Assembly (NCBI RefSeq): GCF_001307275.1
Contig: NZ_CP012831.1
Location: forward strand, 2,403,501 to 2,467,500
Direction of reading: 5' to 3'
Origin: Pseudomonas fluorescens
GTDB taxonomy: Bacteria > Pseudomonadota > Gammaproteobacteria > Pseudomonadales > Pseudomonadaceae
Length of the DNA stretch: 64,000 nt
The notes under the pieces were generated by a model that saw nothing but the letters and a program-made list of their open reading frames with translations, was not told the DNA's origin and did no database searches. Below are positions 9,020 through 17,149 of this stretch, piece after piece (position 1 is the stretch's first letter; the number at the start of each line of letters is the position of its first letter). The position numbers were made by a program, and so were the translations under genes.

Positions 9020-12000
9020 ATGAGACGCCTCGACATTGCAGTGCCTGGCATCAGCCAGGCCATGGCCGAACTGGCCCGGGAGCTGGAACTGCACGGCCAC
9101 GCAGTGGTTCGGCACTCGCCGGCCGGCCACGACGCGGTCGACCTGTTGATCGACGACGGGACAACACCGCAAGCCATTGAAGCCCGTTCATGCCTCCAGA
9201 TCCGCGTGGCCCTGTGCACGCTGCCCGGTGAGACATTGCCGCAACCGGTGCTGGTTTTCCGCGACGGTGCGCAGCGGCTGTTGTGCCAGGAAGTGATCGC
9301 GCCGCAACGCGATGGCAATGGCCAGTCCTTGCGCCTGCGTACGCTGGCGACGCTGGTCGAGACCGGCGCACGGCTGGTCAGCCAGTTATCCCGGGACGAA
9401 ACCTGTTTCGATCACTGGCCAACGGTCCACGCTGACCCTATCGACCCGCCCCTGCTCGGGCTCGATGCGCTGGAGCCGCTGGCCTTCGAGCACGGCCTCA
9501 ATCGGCCGGCGGTGCCCTGGCTGCTGGCCGCCGCCGACGTGCCGGTGATGCACAGCATCGAACAGCGCCTGCTCGATGACGCCACGCAACCGGCCTTGTG
9601 GGTCGATGAGCAATTCATCGACTACAAATCCTTGCGCCGCCTAGCGCTGGGGATGCAACAGCCGATGCTGGAAACACTGCAAAGCGCCGGACCTGTAGGA
9701 GCAGGGAGAGCTGAACCTGTGGGGGCAGAGAGCACTGAACCTGTGGGAGCAAGGCTTGCCCGCGATGAAGACACCGAAGTTCTCAACCAAACCGCGTCAG
9801 CGTTCATCGGGGGCAAGCCTTCCTCCCACAGGTCTTCCTCCCACAAGGTGATCGGTGTGTGCCTGCCCAAATCCGCACACCTATACGCGGCGATCCTCGC
9901 GGTGCTGGGTTGCGGCGCGGTGTACCTGCCGCTGGACCCGCAACACCCGGCGCAACGTCGACGCTTTATCCTGGAGAATGCCCAGGCGGACCTGCTGCTG
10001 CACGACGGCAACAGCGACCTCGGCGATCTCTCGCTGCCAACGCTGAATGTCCATCAACTGCCTGCGCTCAAACCGGGCATCCCGGCCTCGCTGATCCGGC
10101 GCGTGGTGAACATCGACGAGCCGGCCGTGGCGATCTACACCTCCGGCACCACCGGCCAGCCCAAAGGTGTGTTGCTCAGCCACCGCAATCTCAGCCATTT
10201 CTGTGCCTGGTACGGCGACTACGTCGGGTTGCAGCGCGACAGCCGGGCGTTGCAGTTTTCCACCATCAACTTTGACGCGTCGCTGCTGGATATCCTGCCG
10301 ACCTTCATCCACGGCGCCCTGCTGGTGGTGCCCAGCGAAGACCAGCGCCGCGACCCGCAGCAATTGGTCGCGTTGATTCACCAGCAACACGTCAGCCACG
10401 CCTTTCTGCCGCCTGCGCTGCTGAGCGTCATGCCCCTGGATGCGCCGCTGGGCCTGACGCACCTGATCACCGGTGGCGATGTCTGCGAGCCGTTCGTGAT
10501 CGAACAGCTCGCGCCCCAATGCCGGTTCCACAACATCTACGGCCCGACCGAAACCACGGTGCTGGCGACCACACGCCAGTTCGGTGTCGGCGACAACAAC
10601 CGCAACCTCGGCGTACCCATCGCCAATGGCCGGGTCCTGATCCTGGACGAACAGTTGCAACCGGTTCCCCAAGGTGTCCCCGGCGAGTTGTACATCGCCG
10701 GCCCGGGCGTCGGCCTCGGCTATCTGAACGACCCGACGCTGACCGCGACGCGTTACCTCGACCTGACGCTGCCCACCGGGCAAGCGCTGCGGGTCTATCG
10801 CACCGGCGATATCGGCCAGTGGACCGACAACGGCATCGAACTGTGTGGCCGCCGCGATAACCAGGTAAAGATCCGCGGCTTTCGGGTCGAGCCCGAGGAA
10901 ATCGAGCACTGCCTGCGCGACAGCCAGCTATTTCGCCAGGTGGCGGTGGGGGTCGATGAAAAGCGGCGGATCCTGGCGTTCCTGGTTCACTCCGAACAGA
11001 CGCCCCCCGGCGCAGCCCTCCAGGCGCTGCGCGAGCACGTGCAGAACAGCTTGCCCAGCTACATGCACCCGGCGGCCTACGTCGAATTGCCCAGCCTGCC
11101 CTACACCAGCAACGGCAAGGTCGATCGCCGGGCATTGCTCGCCATGGCGGTGCAGGTGCACGTCGACGGCCAACGGCGCCAACCGCAGAACGCCCTGGAA
11201 ACACAACTGCAGCAACTGTGGGCCGAGCTGCTTGAATTGCCGGTCGACGACATCGCCACCGACGAGAGCTTCTTCAACCTTGGCGGGCACTCGATCCTGC
11301 TGTCGCGCCTGCTGCTGAGCATCCGCCAGGTGTTCGGCCGTAGCCTGTCGATCAACCGCTTCATCGAAGCGCCGACGCTGATGACCTTGGCGAAGCTGCT
11401 GGACGACCCGGAGCACAGCAGCGCATCGACCCTCAGCCCCCAGGCCTTCATCGATGCCGAGGCCGAGCTCAACCTCGATCCGCTGCCCATCAGCCAGTGC
11501 GGCGATGTGCACAAGGTGGTGGTGACCGGCGCCAACAGCTTTCTCGGCGTGCACATCGTCGAAGCGCTGCTGGCCTGGGGCGCCACGGAAGTCGCGTGCC
11601 TGGTACGCGCAAGCGCCGAACACAGTGCGGCTGAACGTTTCTCCCAGGCCCTGCGGGACAATCACCTGACCCACCTGGACCTGGACCGCGTCAGCGTGTA
11701 TGCCGCCGACATCACCCAACCGCAATTGGGTTTGCCGGACGACGTCTACGCCCGCATCGATAGCACGTTCGGCGCGCTGGTGCACAACGCCGCCCACGTC
11801 AACCATGTACTCGACTACGCGTCGTTGGCACGGGACAACGTCGAGCCGATTTTCGAGTGCCTGCGCCTGTGTGAAGGGCGCAGCAAGAAAATCTTCAATT
11901 TCGTCTCCACGCTGTCCGCCTCCAGCGCTTTGGATGCCGATGGCCAGGTGCTGGAACAGCCTGCCGCCGAGACGCCGCCGATCTACATCAAGAACGGCTA

Positions 12001-12586
12001 CAACCTGTCCAAATGGGTCGGCGAACGGATCCTGCAACGGGCCCGCGATCGCGGGGTGTGGGTCAACCTGTTCCGCCCCGGCAACATCAGCTTCAACAGC
12101 CTGACCGGGGTCTGCCAGCCCCACAAGAATCGCTTGATGCTGATGCTCAAGGGCTCGATCCAGCTCGGCCAGGTGCCAGACCTGTCGCTCAATTTCGACC
12201 TGATGCCGGTGGATTTCCTGGCCCGCTTCATCGCCTTCCACGCCAGCCGCTACCAGCCCACCCAAGCGGTGTTCAACCTGCACAACCCGCAGCCTTTGAG
12301 CTGGGACGCTTACGTCGCGTCGTTCCGCGACAGCGGCCGGGAATTTTCGCTGGTGAGCGTCGCCGAGTGGCAACGGCAACTGGCGCGGGTCGATGCCGAC
12401 AATGCGTTGTTTGGCGTGCTGGGTTTCTACCTCAACGGCTTCGAGGAAGACATCGGCGACATCTCGCTGATCAGCCACGACAACGCCCGCGCCGGCGTGC
12501 GGCAGATGGGCGCCAGCTATCCGGAAAAGTCCCCGGCCCTGCTACGTCGCGGCGCCGACTACCTCAAGGCCATCGACTTCATTTGA
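9020..12586 (+). CDS. mgoA: MgoA/PvfC, A-T-reductase nonribosomal peptide synthetase
   Basis: The protein has 1188 residues. The N-terminal ~190 residues are specific to this family. The adenylation domain has YTSGTTGQPKG (about 372), NIYGPTETTV, YRTGDIGQW and KIRGFRVEPEE, ending in YTSNGKVDRR. The carrier domain has LGGHSILLSR (Ser about 757), and the terminal NAD(P)H reductase has VVTGANSFLGVHI (about 834), so product release as an aldehyde is expected. Known relatives load leucine or valine. Oddly, residues 224-275 (nt 9691-9846, exactly 52 codons) are encoded by a REPIN inserted in frame before the KVIGVCLPKS strand of the adenylation domain; all core motifs remain. Whether the enzyme stays active is not known. 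Confidence 0.9.
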   Translation: MRRLDIAVPGISQAMAELARELELHGHAVVRHSPAGHDAVDLLIDDGTTPQAIEARSCLQIRVALCTLPGETLPQPVLVFRDGAQRLLCQEVIAPQRDGNGQSLRLRTLATLVETGARLVSQLSRDETCFDHWPTVHADPIDPPLLGLDALEPLAFEHGLNRPAVPWLLAAADVPVMHSIEQRLLDDATQPALWVDEQFIDYKSLRRLALGMQQPMLETLQSAGPVGAGRAEPVGAESTEPVGARLARDEDTEVLNQTASAFIGGKPSSHRSSSHKVIGVCLPKSAHLYAAILAVLGCGAVYLPLDPQHPAQRRRFILENAQADLLLHDGNSDLGDLSLPTLNVHQLPALKPGIPASLIRRVVNIDEPAVAIYTSGTTGQPKGVLLSHRNLSHFCAWYGDYVGLQRDSRALQFSTINFDASLLDILPTFIHGALLVVPSEDQRRDPQQLVALIHQQHVSHAFLPPALLSVMPLDAPLGLTHLITGGDVCEPFVIEQLAPQCRFHNIYGPTETTVLATTRQFGVGDNNRNLGVPIANGRVLILDEQLQPVPQGVPGELYIAGPGVGLGYLNDPTLTATRYLDLTLPTGQALRVYRTGDIGQWTDNGIELCGRRDNQVKIRGFRVEPEEIEHCLRDSQLFRQVAVGVDEKRRILAFLVHSEQTPPGAALQALREHVQNSLPSYMHPAAYVELPSLPYTSNGKVDRRALLAMAVQVHVDGQRRQPQNALETQLQQLWAELLELPVDDIATDESFFNLGGHSILLSRLLLSIRQVFGRSLSINRFIEAPTLMTLAKLLDDPEHSSASTLSPQAFIDAEAELNLDPLPISQCGDVHKVVVTGANSFLGVHIVEALLAWGATEVACLVRASAEHSAAERFSQALRDNHLTHLDLDRVSVYAADITQPQLGLPDDVYARIDSTFGALVHNAAHVNHVLDYASLARDNVEPIFECLRLCEGRSKKIFNFVSTLSASSALDADGQVLEQPAAETPPIYIKNGYNLSKWVGERILQRARDRGVWVNLFRPGNISFNSLTGVCQPHKNRLMLMLKGSIQLGQVPDLSLNFDLMPVDFLARFIAFHASRYQPTQAVFNLHNPQPLSWDAYVASFRDSGREFSLVSVAEWQRQLARVDADNALFGVLGFYLNGFEEDIGDISLISHDNARAGVRQMGASYPEKSPALLRRGADYLKAIDFI
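9691..9846. repeat. REPIN inserted in frame inside mgoA
   Basis: Three 24-bp steps begin at 9691, 9715 and 9739, each with an ACCTGTRGGRGCA start. The third runs on as a full REP (GTGGGAGCAAGGCTTGCCCG). After a short centre, the inverted partner (GGGGGCAAGCCTTCCTCCCAC) follows, then a second TCTTCCTCCCACA. The total of 156 bp is divisible by three and contains no stop in the mgoA frame. It is the same repeat type as at 23495-23584 and 30722-30807. Confidence 0.85.
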
Positions 12587-12618
12587 AACACCCTCAACCC
12601 AAAGCAAGGAGCAAGACC

Positions 12619-13083
12619 ATGAATGCATTGCAACCCGACACCCTGATCAAAAACCCCCACGCCTGCCAGGTCGAAACCTCGGTCGAGGTCACGGCCGACG
12701 CGGCGCGCGTCTGGGACGTGGTGGGTGATTTTGGCGGATTCAACCGCTTCATCCCGGCGCTGGAGCACATCGAAATGACCGGCGAAGGCGTGAGGTCCCT
12801 GCGCAAGAAATTCTTCCGCGATGGGCAGAACCTGGTGGTGGAACAGCTCAACAGCCGTGACGACCAGGCCATGCACATGACGTGGACGCTGATCTACAAC
12901 ACCCTGGGCATCGACAACCTGTGGGCGGCCATGCGCGTCGCCCCCCTGGCGGACAACCGATGCCGCGCCACCTGGACCATCATCGCCGACCACACCGACG
13001 CCCACACCCCGTCGGGCTTCAGGGATTTCCTCCAGGGCTTCGCCGATGAGGCGATGGGGAATGTGCAGGAGATGTTCAAGTAA
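12619..13083 (+). CDS. mgoD: MgoD/PvfD, SRPBCC (polyketide cyclase-like) protein
   Basis: The protein has 154 residues, with a strong ribosome site (AAGGAGCAAGACC) before the ATG, 32 bases after mgoA. It is a START/SRPBCC fold protein: VEVTADAARVWDVVGDFGGFNRFIPALEHIE is the typical first strand and helix, with the C-terminal long helix GFRDFLQGFADEAMGNVQEMF. It is the last gene of the mgoBCAD/pvfABCD operon, where it is thought to help the cyclisation or stability of the product. The operon is followed by three REP elements. Confidence 0.88.
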   Translation: MNALQPDTLIKNPHACQVETSVEVTADAARVWDVVGDFGGFNRFIPALEHIEMTGEGVRSLRKKFFRDGQNLVVEQLNSRDDQAMHMTWTLIYNTLGIDNLWAAMRVAPLADNRCRATWTIIADHTDAHTPSGFRDFLQGFADEAMGNVQEMFK

Positions 13084-13094
13084 GCACCAGCCCC

Positions 13095-13188
13095 TTGTGG
13101 GAGCGAGCTTGCTCGCGAAAGCGGCGGGTCTGTTGGCGGTGATGGTGGCTGTACCGCCGCCATCGCGAGCAAGCTCGCTCCCACAAGG
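13095..13188. repeat. REPIN after mgoD
   Basis: An inverted REP pair (GTGGGAGCGAGCTTGCTCGCG ... complement), 12 bases after mgoD. It is the first of three elements filling 13084-13439, which otherwise holds no gene. Confidence 0.9.
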
Positions 13189-13230
13189 GTTCTCGGGTGG
13201 AGACAGGGTTTGTGTCCACCACTCATTCCA

Positions 13231-13324
13231 GTGTGGGAGCCGAGCTTGCTCGCGATGGCGGTGGGTCTGTTGGCGATGATGCCAGCTGGGCAGCCGTTAT
13301 CGCGAGCAAGCTCGCTCCCACATT
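13231..13324. repeat. REPIN
   Basis: A second inverted REP pair between mgoD and the chemoreceptor gene, in the CCGAGCTTGCTCGCG variant on its left arm. Confidence 0.9.
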
Positions 13325-13364
13325 GAGTTGGCGTGAACTCAAGACCCAGGCTCACCAACAATCC

Positions 13365-13400
13365 CCTGTGGGAGCGAGCTTGCTCGCGATGGCGGTGGAC
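13365..13400. repeat. Single REP element
   Basis: One CTGTGGGAGCGAGCTTGCTC arm without its partner, just downstream of the chemoreceptor stop. Confidence 0.85.
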
Positions 13401-13439
13401 CTGTATCGGTGATGGCGGTGGCTCGGCTTGCGGCTGGGG

Positions 13440-15320
13440 TCAGATCTTGAAGCTGTCCACCAGTTGCTTCAGTCGATTGGCCTGTTGGGACAAGGCATCG
13501 CAATCCTTCAGGGTTTCATTGAGGTTGGCCACGCTTTGCTGGTTCAGCAGGTTGATGTGGCTGACGTCCATGTTGAGGGTTTCGACCACGGCGGTCTGTT
13601 CTTCGGTCGCGGCGGCCACCGACTGGTTCATGCCGTCGATCTCACCAATGCGCTGCGTCACGCTGACCAACCGCAGGCCGGCCTGGTTGGCCACTTCCAC
13701 GCTTTCTTCGCTGGAGGTCTGGCTGGCGTTCATCGTGGTGACCGCTTCACGGGAACCGACTTGCAGCGAGGTGATCATCTTGTGGATTTCTTCCGCCGAC
13801 TCCTGGGTACGGTGCGCCAGGTTGCGCACTTCATCGGCCACCACCGCAAAACCGCGGCCGGCTTCACCGGCACGGGCCGCTTCGATGGCAGCGTTCAGGG
13901 CCAGCAGGTTGGTTTGCTGGGAGATGCCCTTGATCACGTCCAGGATGTGCCCGATGTTGTCGGTGCTGGCGTTCAGGGTTTCGATCTGGGTGCACGAGAG
14001 GCTGATCTTCTGCGACAACTCGGTCATGGCCTGGATGGTTTTTTCCACCACCTGGCGACCGTCATCGGCCTGTTCGCTGGCACCGCTGGCATGCTGCGAG
14101 GCATCGGCGGCATTGCGCGCGATTTCCTGGGTCGCGGCGCCCAACTGGTTGATGGCCGCGGCCACGCTGTTGGTGCGCGCACTCTGCTCATCCGAGCCGA
14201 CGAGCGAAGCGTTGGACGAAGTCATCACCCGCTGCGACAGGTCATGCACCTGGCGGGTAGCGGAAGACACTTCCGAGATCGACGCATGAATCCGCTCCAC
14301 GAACTGGTTGAACGAACCACCCAGCACCGCGAACTCATCCTTGCCCTGCACCACCAGGCGTCGGGTCAGATCGCCTTCGCCCTGGGCGATGTCCTGCATG
14401 GCGCGACCCATGGTGGTCAACGGGCGCATCAATACCTGGATCAGCATGCTCAGCAGCAACGCAATGGCCGCCACCGCGACGAACATCGCGATCAACGCCG
14501 ACGTACGGAACTGGCTCAACGGCGCATAGGCCTTGGCCTTGTCGATCGACAGACCGATGTACCACTCGGCATTCGGCAGGCCCGCCACCTGGGTGAACGA
14601 AAGAATGCGGTCCTTCCCATTCAGCTCAACCTCCTGGATACCCTTGCCAATGCGCACCGGGGTGCCGGGGTAGATGTCCTTGAGGTTCTTCATCACTTGG
14701 TCTTTATCCGGGCTGACGATCACCTGACCGTCGCCGCTCACCAGGAACGCATGGCCGATACCACCGAAGTCCACGGAGTTGATGATTTTCACCAGGGTTT
14801 CCAGGCTCAAGTCACCGCCCACCACGCCGAGCAGTTCGCCGTTGTGCTTCACCGGCAGGGCAACGGTCACCACCAGGCCACCCACCGCCGCCAGATAAGG
14901 CGGGGTCAGCATGGTTTTATCGGCGGTCACCGCCTGTTTGTACCAAGGGCGCTGACGCGGGTCGTAGCCGTCAGGCATTTTTGCGTCAGGCCGTTGGGTG
15001 AAGACACCGTTGGCCTGGCCTACATAAGTGAACTGGAAATTCGACGTCAGCGCCGGTTGGTCGACCAGCCCCGGCAAATCGGCAGTGGTCCCCTGATGCG
15101 CGATGTTTTGCGCCAGGTTTTCCAACACCAGTATCCGGCCACTCATCCAGTTCTGGATGCTGCTGGCTGTCAGGTCGCCGGATTGCTCGATGGACGACTC
15201 AAGGCTGCTGCCAATGGTGTTGCGCTGCAAATAATCGTTGTAGAGCGTGAACAGGGCAAAAGCCAGAACCACCACACCAGAGGCGGCGAGAAGGATTTTG
15301 TGGCTGAACTTTAGATTCAT
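13440..15320 (-). CDS. Methyl-accepting chemotaxis protein with amino-acid-type dCACHE sensor (PctA/CtaA-like)
   Basis: The protein has 626 residues: a membrane helix (8-28), a periplasmic double-CACHE domain (about 35-275), a second helix (about 280-300), HAMP and a long cytoplasmic signalling helix pair with the conserved hairpin ([21 protein letters not shown]). The ligand pocket motif of amino-acid CACHE receptors is present: Y-DPRQR-P-WY followed later by the Asp in GVVGGDLSL. The closest known family is PctA/PctB/PctC of P. aeruginosa. It probably guides swimming toward amino acids; the exact ligands cannot be read from sequence. There is no C-terminal CheR-binding pentapeptide. Confidence 0.9.
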   Translation of the reverse strand: MNLKFSHKILLAASGVVVLAFALFTLYNDYLQRNTIGSSLESSIEQSGDLTASSIQNWMSGRILVLENLAQNIAHQGTTADLPGLVDQPALTSNFQFTYVGQANGVFTQRPDAKMPDGYDPRQRPWYKQAVTADKTMLTPPYLAAVGGLVVTVALPVKHNGELLGVVGGDLSLETLVKIINSVDFGGIGHAFLVSGDGQVIVSPDKDQVMKNLKDIYPGTPVRIGKGIQEVELNGKDRILSFTQVAGLPNAEWYIGLSIDKAKAYAPLSQFRTSALIAMFVAVAAIALLLSMLIQVLMRPLTTMGRAMQDIAQGEGDLTRRLVVQGKDEFAVLGGSFNQFVERIHASISEVSSATRQVHDLSQRVMTSSNASLVGSDEQSARTNSVAAAINQLGAATQEIARNAADASQHASGASEQADDGRQVVEKTIQAMTELSQKISLSCTQIETLNASTDNIGHILDVIKGISQQTNLLALNAAIEAARAGEAGRGFAVVADEVRNLAHRTQESAEEIHKMITSLQVGSREAVTTMNASQTSSEESVEVANQAGLRLVSVTQRIGEIDGMNQSVAAATEEQTAVVETLNMDVSHINLLNQQSVANLNETLKDCDALSQQANRLKQLVDSFKI

Positions 15321-15525
15321 CGAGGGGGCTTCTTATGCAAGGAGTGGGGGTGCATTCCAGATTGCAACGTTCCATATAACAGCGCGGGCGGTTGTCACTT
15401 CGCTCCACTTTGGTGCACGCATATCAGTCTGTCGGCAAGCCTGTACAAATAATTAGGGATTCGAAGAAATAGGCGACGGGAGGACAAGGCGGGCGAACGG
15501 TGGTTGCAAATTCGCCAGGCGATGA

Positions 15526-15546
15526 TGACAATGCGACCTATTATCA
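15526..15546 (+). promoter_or_regulatory. Possible Fur box upstream of the FecI-type sigma gene
   Basis: Half-sites TGACAAT and ATTATCA are separated by seven bases rather than one; read as hexamers (GATGAT-GACAAT-N7-ATTATC) it keeps the phase of a Fur array. It lies 27 bases before the sigma factor start, where iron control would be expected. The match is imperfect. Confidence 0.45.
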
Positions 15547-15572
15547 TTTGTAGCATCCAGGCCGTCGCGTCC

Positions 15573-16073
15573 ATGTCATCTCCCGAGTTTGCAGTACAGG
15601 CGCTCTACAGCCGGCATCACGGCTGGCTCAATACGTGGCTGCGCACCCGGCTGGGCAATGCCGCCGACGCAGCGGACCTGGCCCAGGACACCTTCGTGCG
15701 CCTGTTGCAGCGAAGCGAACGCCTGGAGCTTAGTACCCCACGCGCCTTTTTGCGCACCATCGCCCAAGGCCTGGTGATCGACCATTGGCGGCGAGCGGAA
15801 ATCGAACGCGCCTACCTGGAAACCATCGCTCACCTGCCGCCAGCCCAAACCCCTGGCGCTGAAGCCCAGGCCTTGATCCTGGAACTGCTCGAAGCCATTG
15901 CCAGGATGCTCGAAGGCCTCAAGCCGAAAGTGCGCAGGGCCTTTCTGTTGGCCCAGTGCGAAGGCCTGACGTACAAGCAGATCGCCGAACAGATGGGCAT
16001 TTCGTTGCGCTCGGTGGAGCGCTACGTCGCCGATGCGCTGTACCACTGCTATGTGTTGCGCTATGAAAGCTGA
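15573..16073 (+). CDS. ECF sigma factor, FecI type
   Basis: The protein has 166 residues from ATG 15573 (MSSPEFAVQALY); an upstream ATG at 15504 lies inside the likely promoter. Region 2 (HHGWLNTWLRTRLGNAADAADLAQDTFVRLL, then AFLRTIAQGLVIDHWRR) and region 4 (AFLLAQCEGLTYKQIAEQMGISLRSVERYVADAL) match iron-responsive ECF sigma factors. It directs transcription of the TonB receptor gene two genes downstream once the receptor signals through the FecR-like regulator. Its stop lies within the next gene (11-bp overlap). Confidence 0.92.
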   Translation: MSSPEFAVQALYSRHHGWLNTWLRTRLGNAADAADLAQDTFVRLLQRSERLELSTPRAFLRTIAQGLVIDHWRRAEIERAYLETIAHLPPAQTPGAEAQALILELLEAIARMLEGLKPKVRRAFLLAQCEGLTYKQIAEQMGISLRSVERYVADALYHCYVLRYES

Positions 16074-17064
16074 GCCGGCGGATCACTTGCAGAGCCGCCG
16101 CAAAGGCCCGTCGCAACAGGTGGTCAGGCAGGCGATCAACTGGCTGCTGCGCCTGCGCAATCACACCGCTCACCCGACCCTGCGCCAACAGTGCGACACC
16201 TGGCGCGCCGCCCACCCTGAACACGAACTGGCCTGGCAACGGGTGCAATCGCTGCACAGCGAATTGACCTCGAACCTGCGGGCGGTGCCCGGTGCCCATG
16301 TCGCCCTGGACACCCTGGAGAACAGTGCCCAACGCCTCAGTCGTCGCCAGGCCCTGAAGTTGCTGTCGGGCATCGCCGTGGTGAGCGGCGCGGCATGGCT
16401 GGGCAAGGACCTGGGCTGGCAAGCGTGGAATGCCGATTTCGCCACCGCCACCGGTGAACGCCGAGGTTTCCAGTTGCCGGACGGCACGCGGCTCGAACTC
16501 AATACCCACAGCGCCGCCAACCTGGACTTCAGCGCCCGGCAGCGCCTGATTACCCTGGCCCGCGGTGAAATCATGGTCACCTGTGGCCGCGACCCGGGGC
16601 GGCCGCTGCTGGTGAAAAGCCGGCATGGCCTGTTCGAAGGGCTGGAGGGGCGCTTCGTCGTGCGCCAGGACAGCGACTGCACGCGCTTGAGCGTCACTAG
16701 CGGACAAGTCGTCATCCGTTCGCACCCCAACAGCGATGGCACGCCCATCCAGGTCGAGGCCGGGCAAAGCTATCTGATCACTGCATCGACAGCGGCCCTG
16801 GCACCGCCGCTGGACATGGATGCAGGCGCCTGGGCCGACGGTTTGATCGTCACACGCAACATGCGCCTGGAAGACTTCCTCAATGAAGTAGGACGCTACC
16901 GCCCGGGCTATCTGCGCTGCGCGGCGTCGATCGCCGACCTGCGCCTGTCGGGGGTGTTCCGCTTGGAGGACACCGACAAATTGCTGGCCGTCCTGCCCCG
17001 CACGCTCCCGGTACAACTGCGCTATCGAACCCGTTGGTGGATCACGGTGGAACGCCTGGCTTGA
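16063..17064 (+). CDS. FecR-like anti-sigma regulator
   Basis: The protein has 333 residues. The cytoplasmic N-terminus has a DUF4880-type helical segment (QAINWLLRLRNHTAHPTLRQQCDTWRAAHPEHELAW). One membrane helix (about 100-118, LKLLSGIAVVSGAAWLG) and a periplasmic FecR domain (GFQLPDGTRLELNTHSAANLDFS) follow, with a C-terminal STN-like part. It transmits the signal from the loaded TonB receptor to the sigma factor. The start overlaps the sigma gene by 11 bases, giving translational coupling. Confidence 0.93.
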   Translation: MKAEPADHLQSRRKGPSQQVVRQAINWLLRLRNHTAHPTLRQQCDTWRAAHPEHELAWQRVQSLHSELTSNLRAVPGAHVALDTLENSAQRLSRRQALKLLSGIAVVSGAAWLGKDLGWQAWNADFATATGERRGFQLPDGTRLELNTHSAANLDFSARQRLITLARGEIMVTCGRDPGRPLLVKSRHGLFEGLEGRFVVRQDSDCTRLSVTSGQVVIRSHPNSDGTPIQVEAGQSYLITASTAALAPPLDMDAGAWADGLIVTRNMRLEDFLNEVGRYRPGYLRCAASIADLRLSGVFRLEDTDKLLAVLPRTLPVQLRYRTRWWITVERLA

Positions 17065-17149
17065 TTTTTTTTGGCGGGTTTCAGGCCGGCGTCCGGCTAG
17101 GACAGTAAGCACCCCTTATCTGCCTTCAGCGACTCCTACGGAACCTACA

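Noticed and set aside
13428..15314. A 628-codon open frame opposite the chemoreceptor gene
   Set aside because: Antisense shadow; the chemoreceptor on the minus strand has all family motifs.
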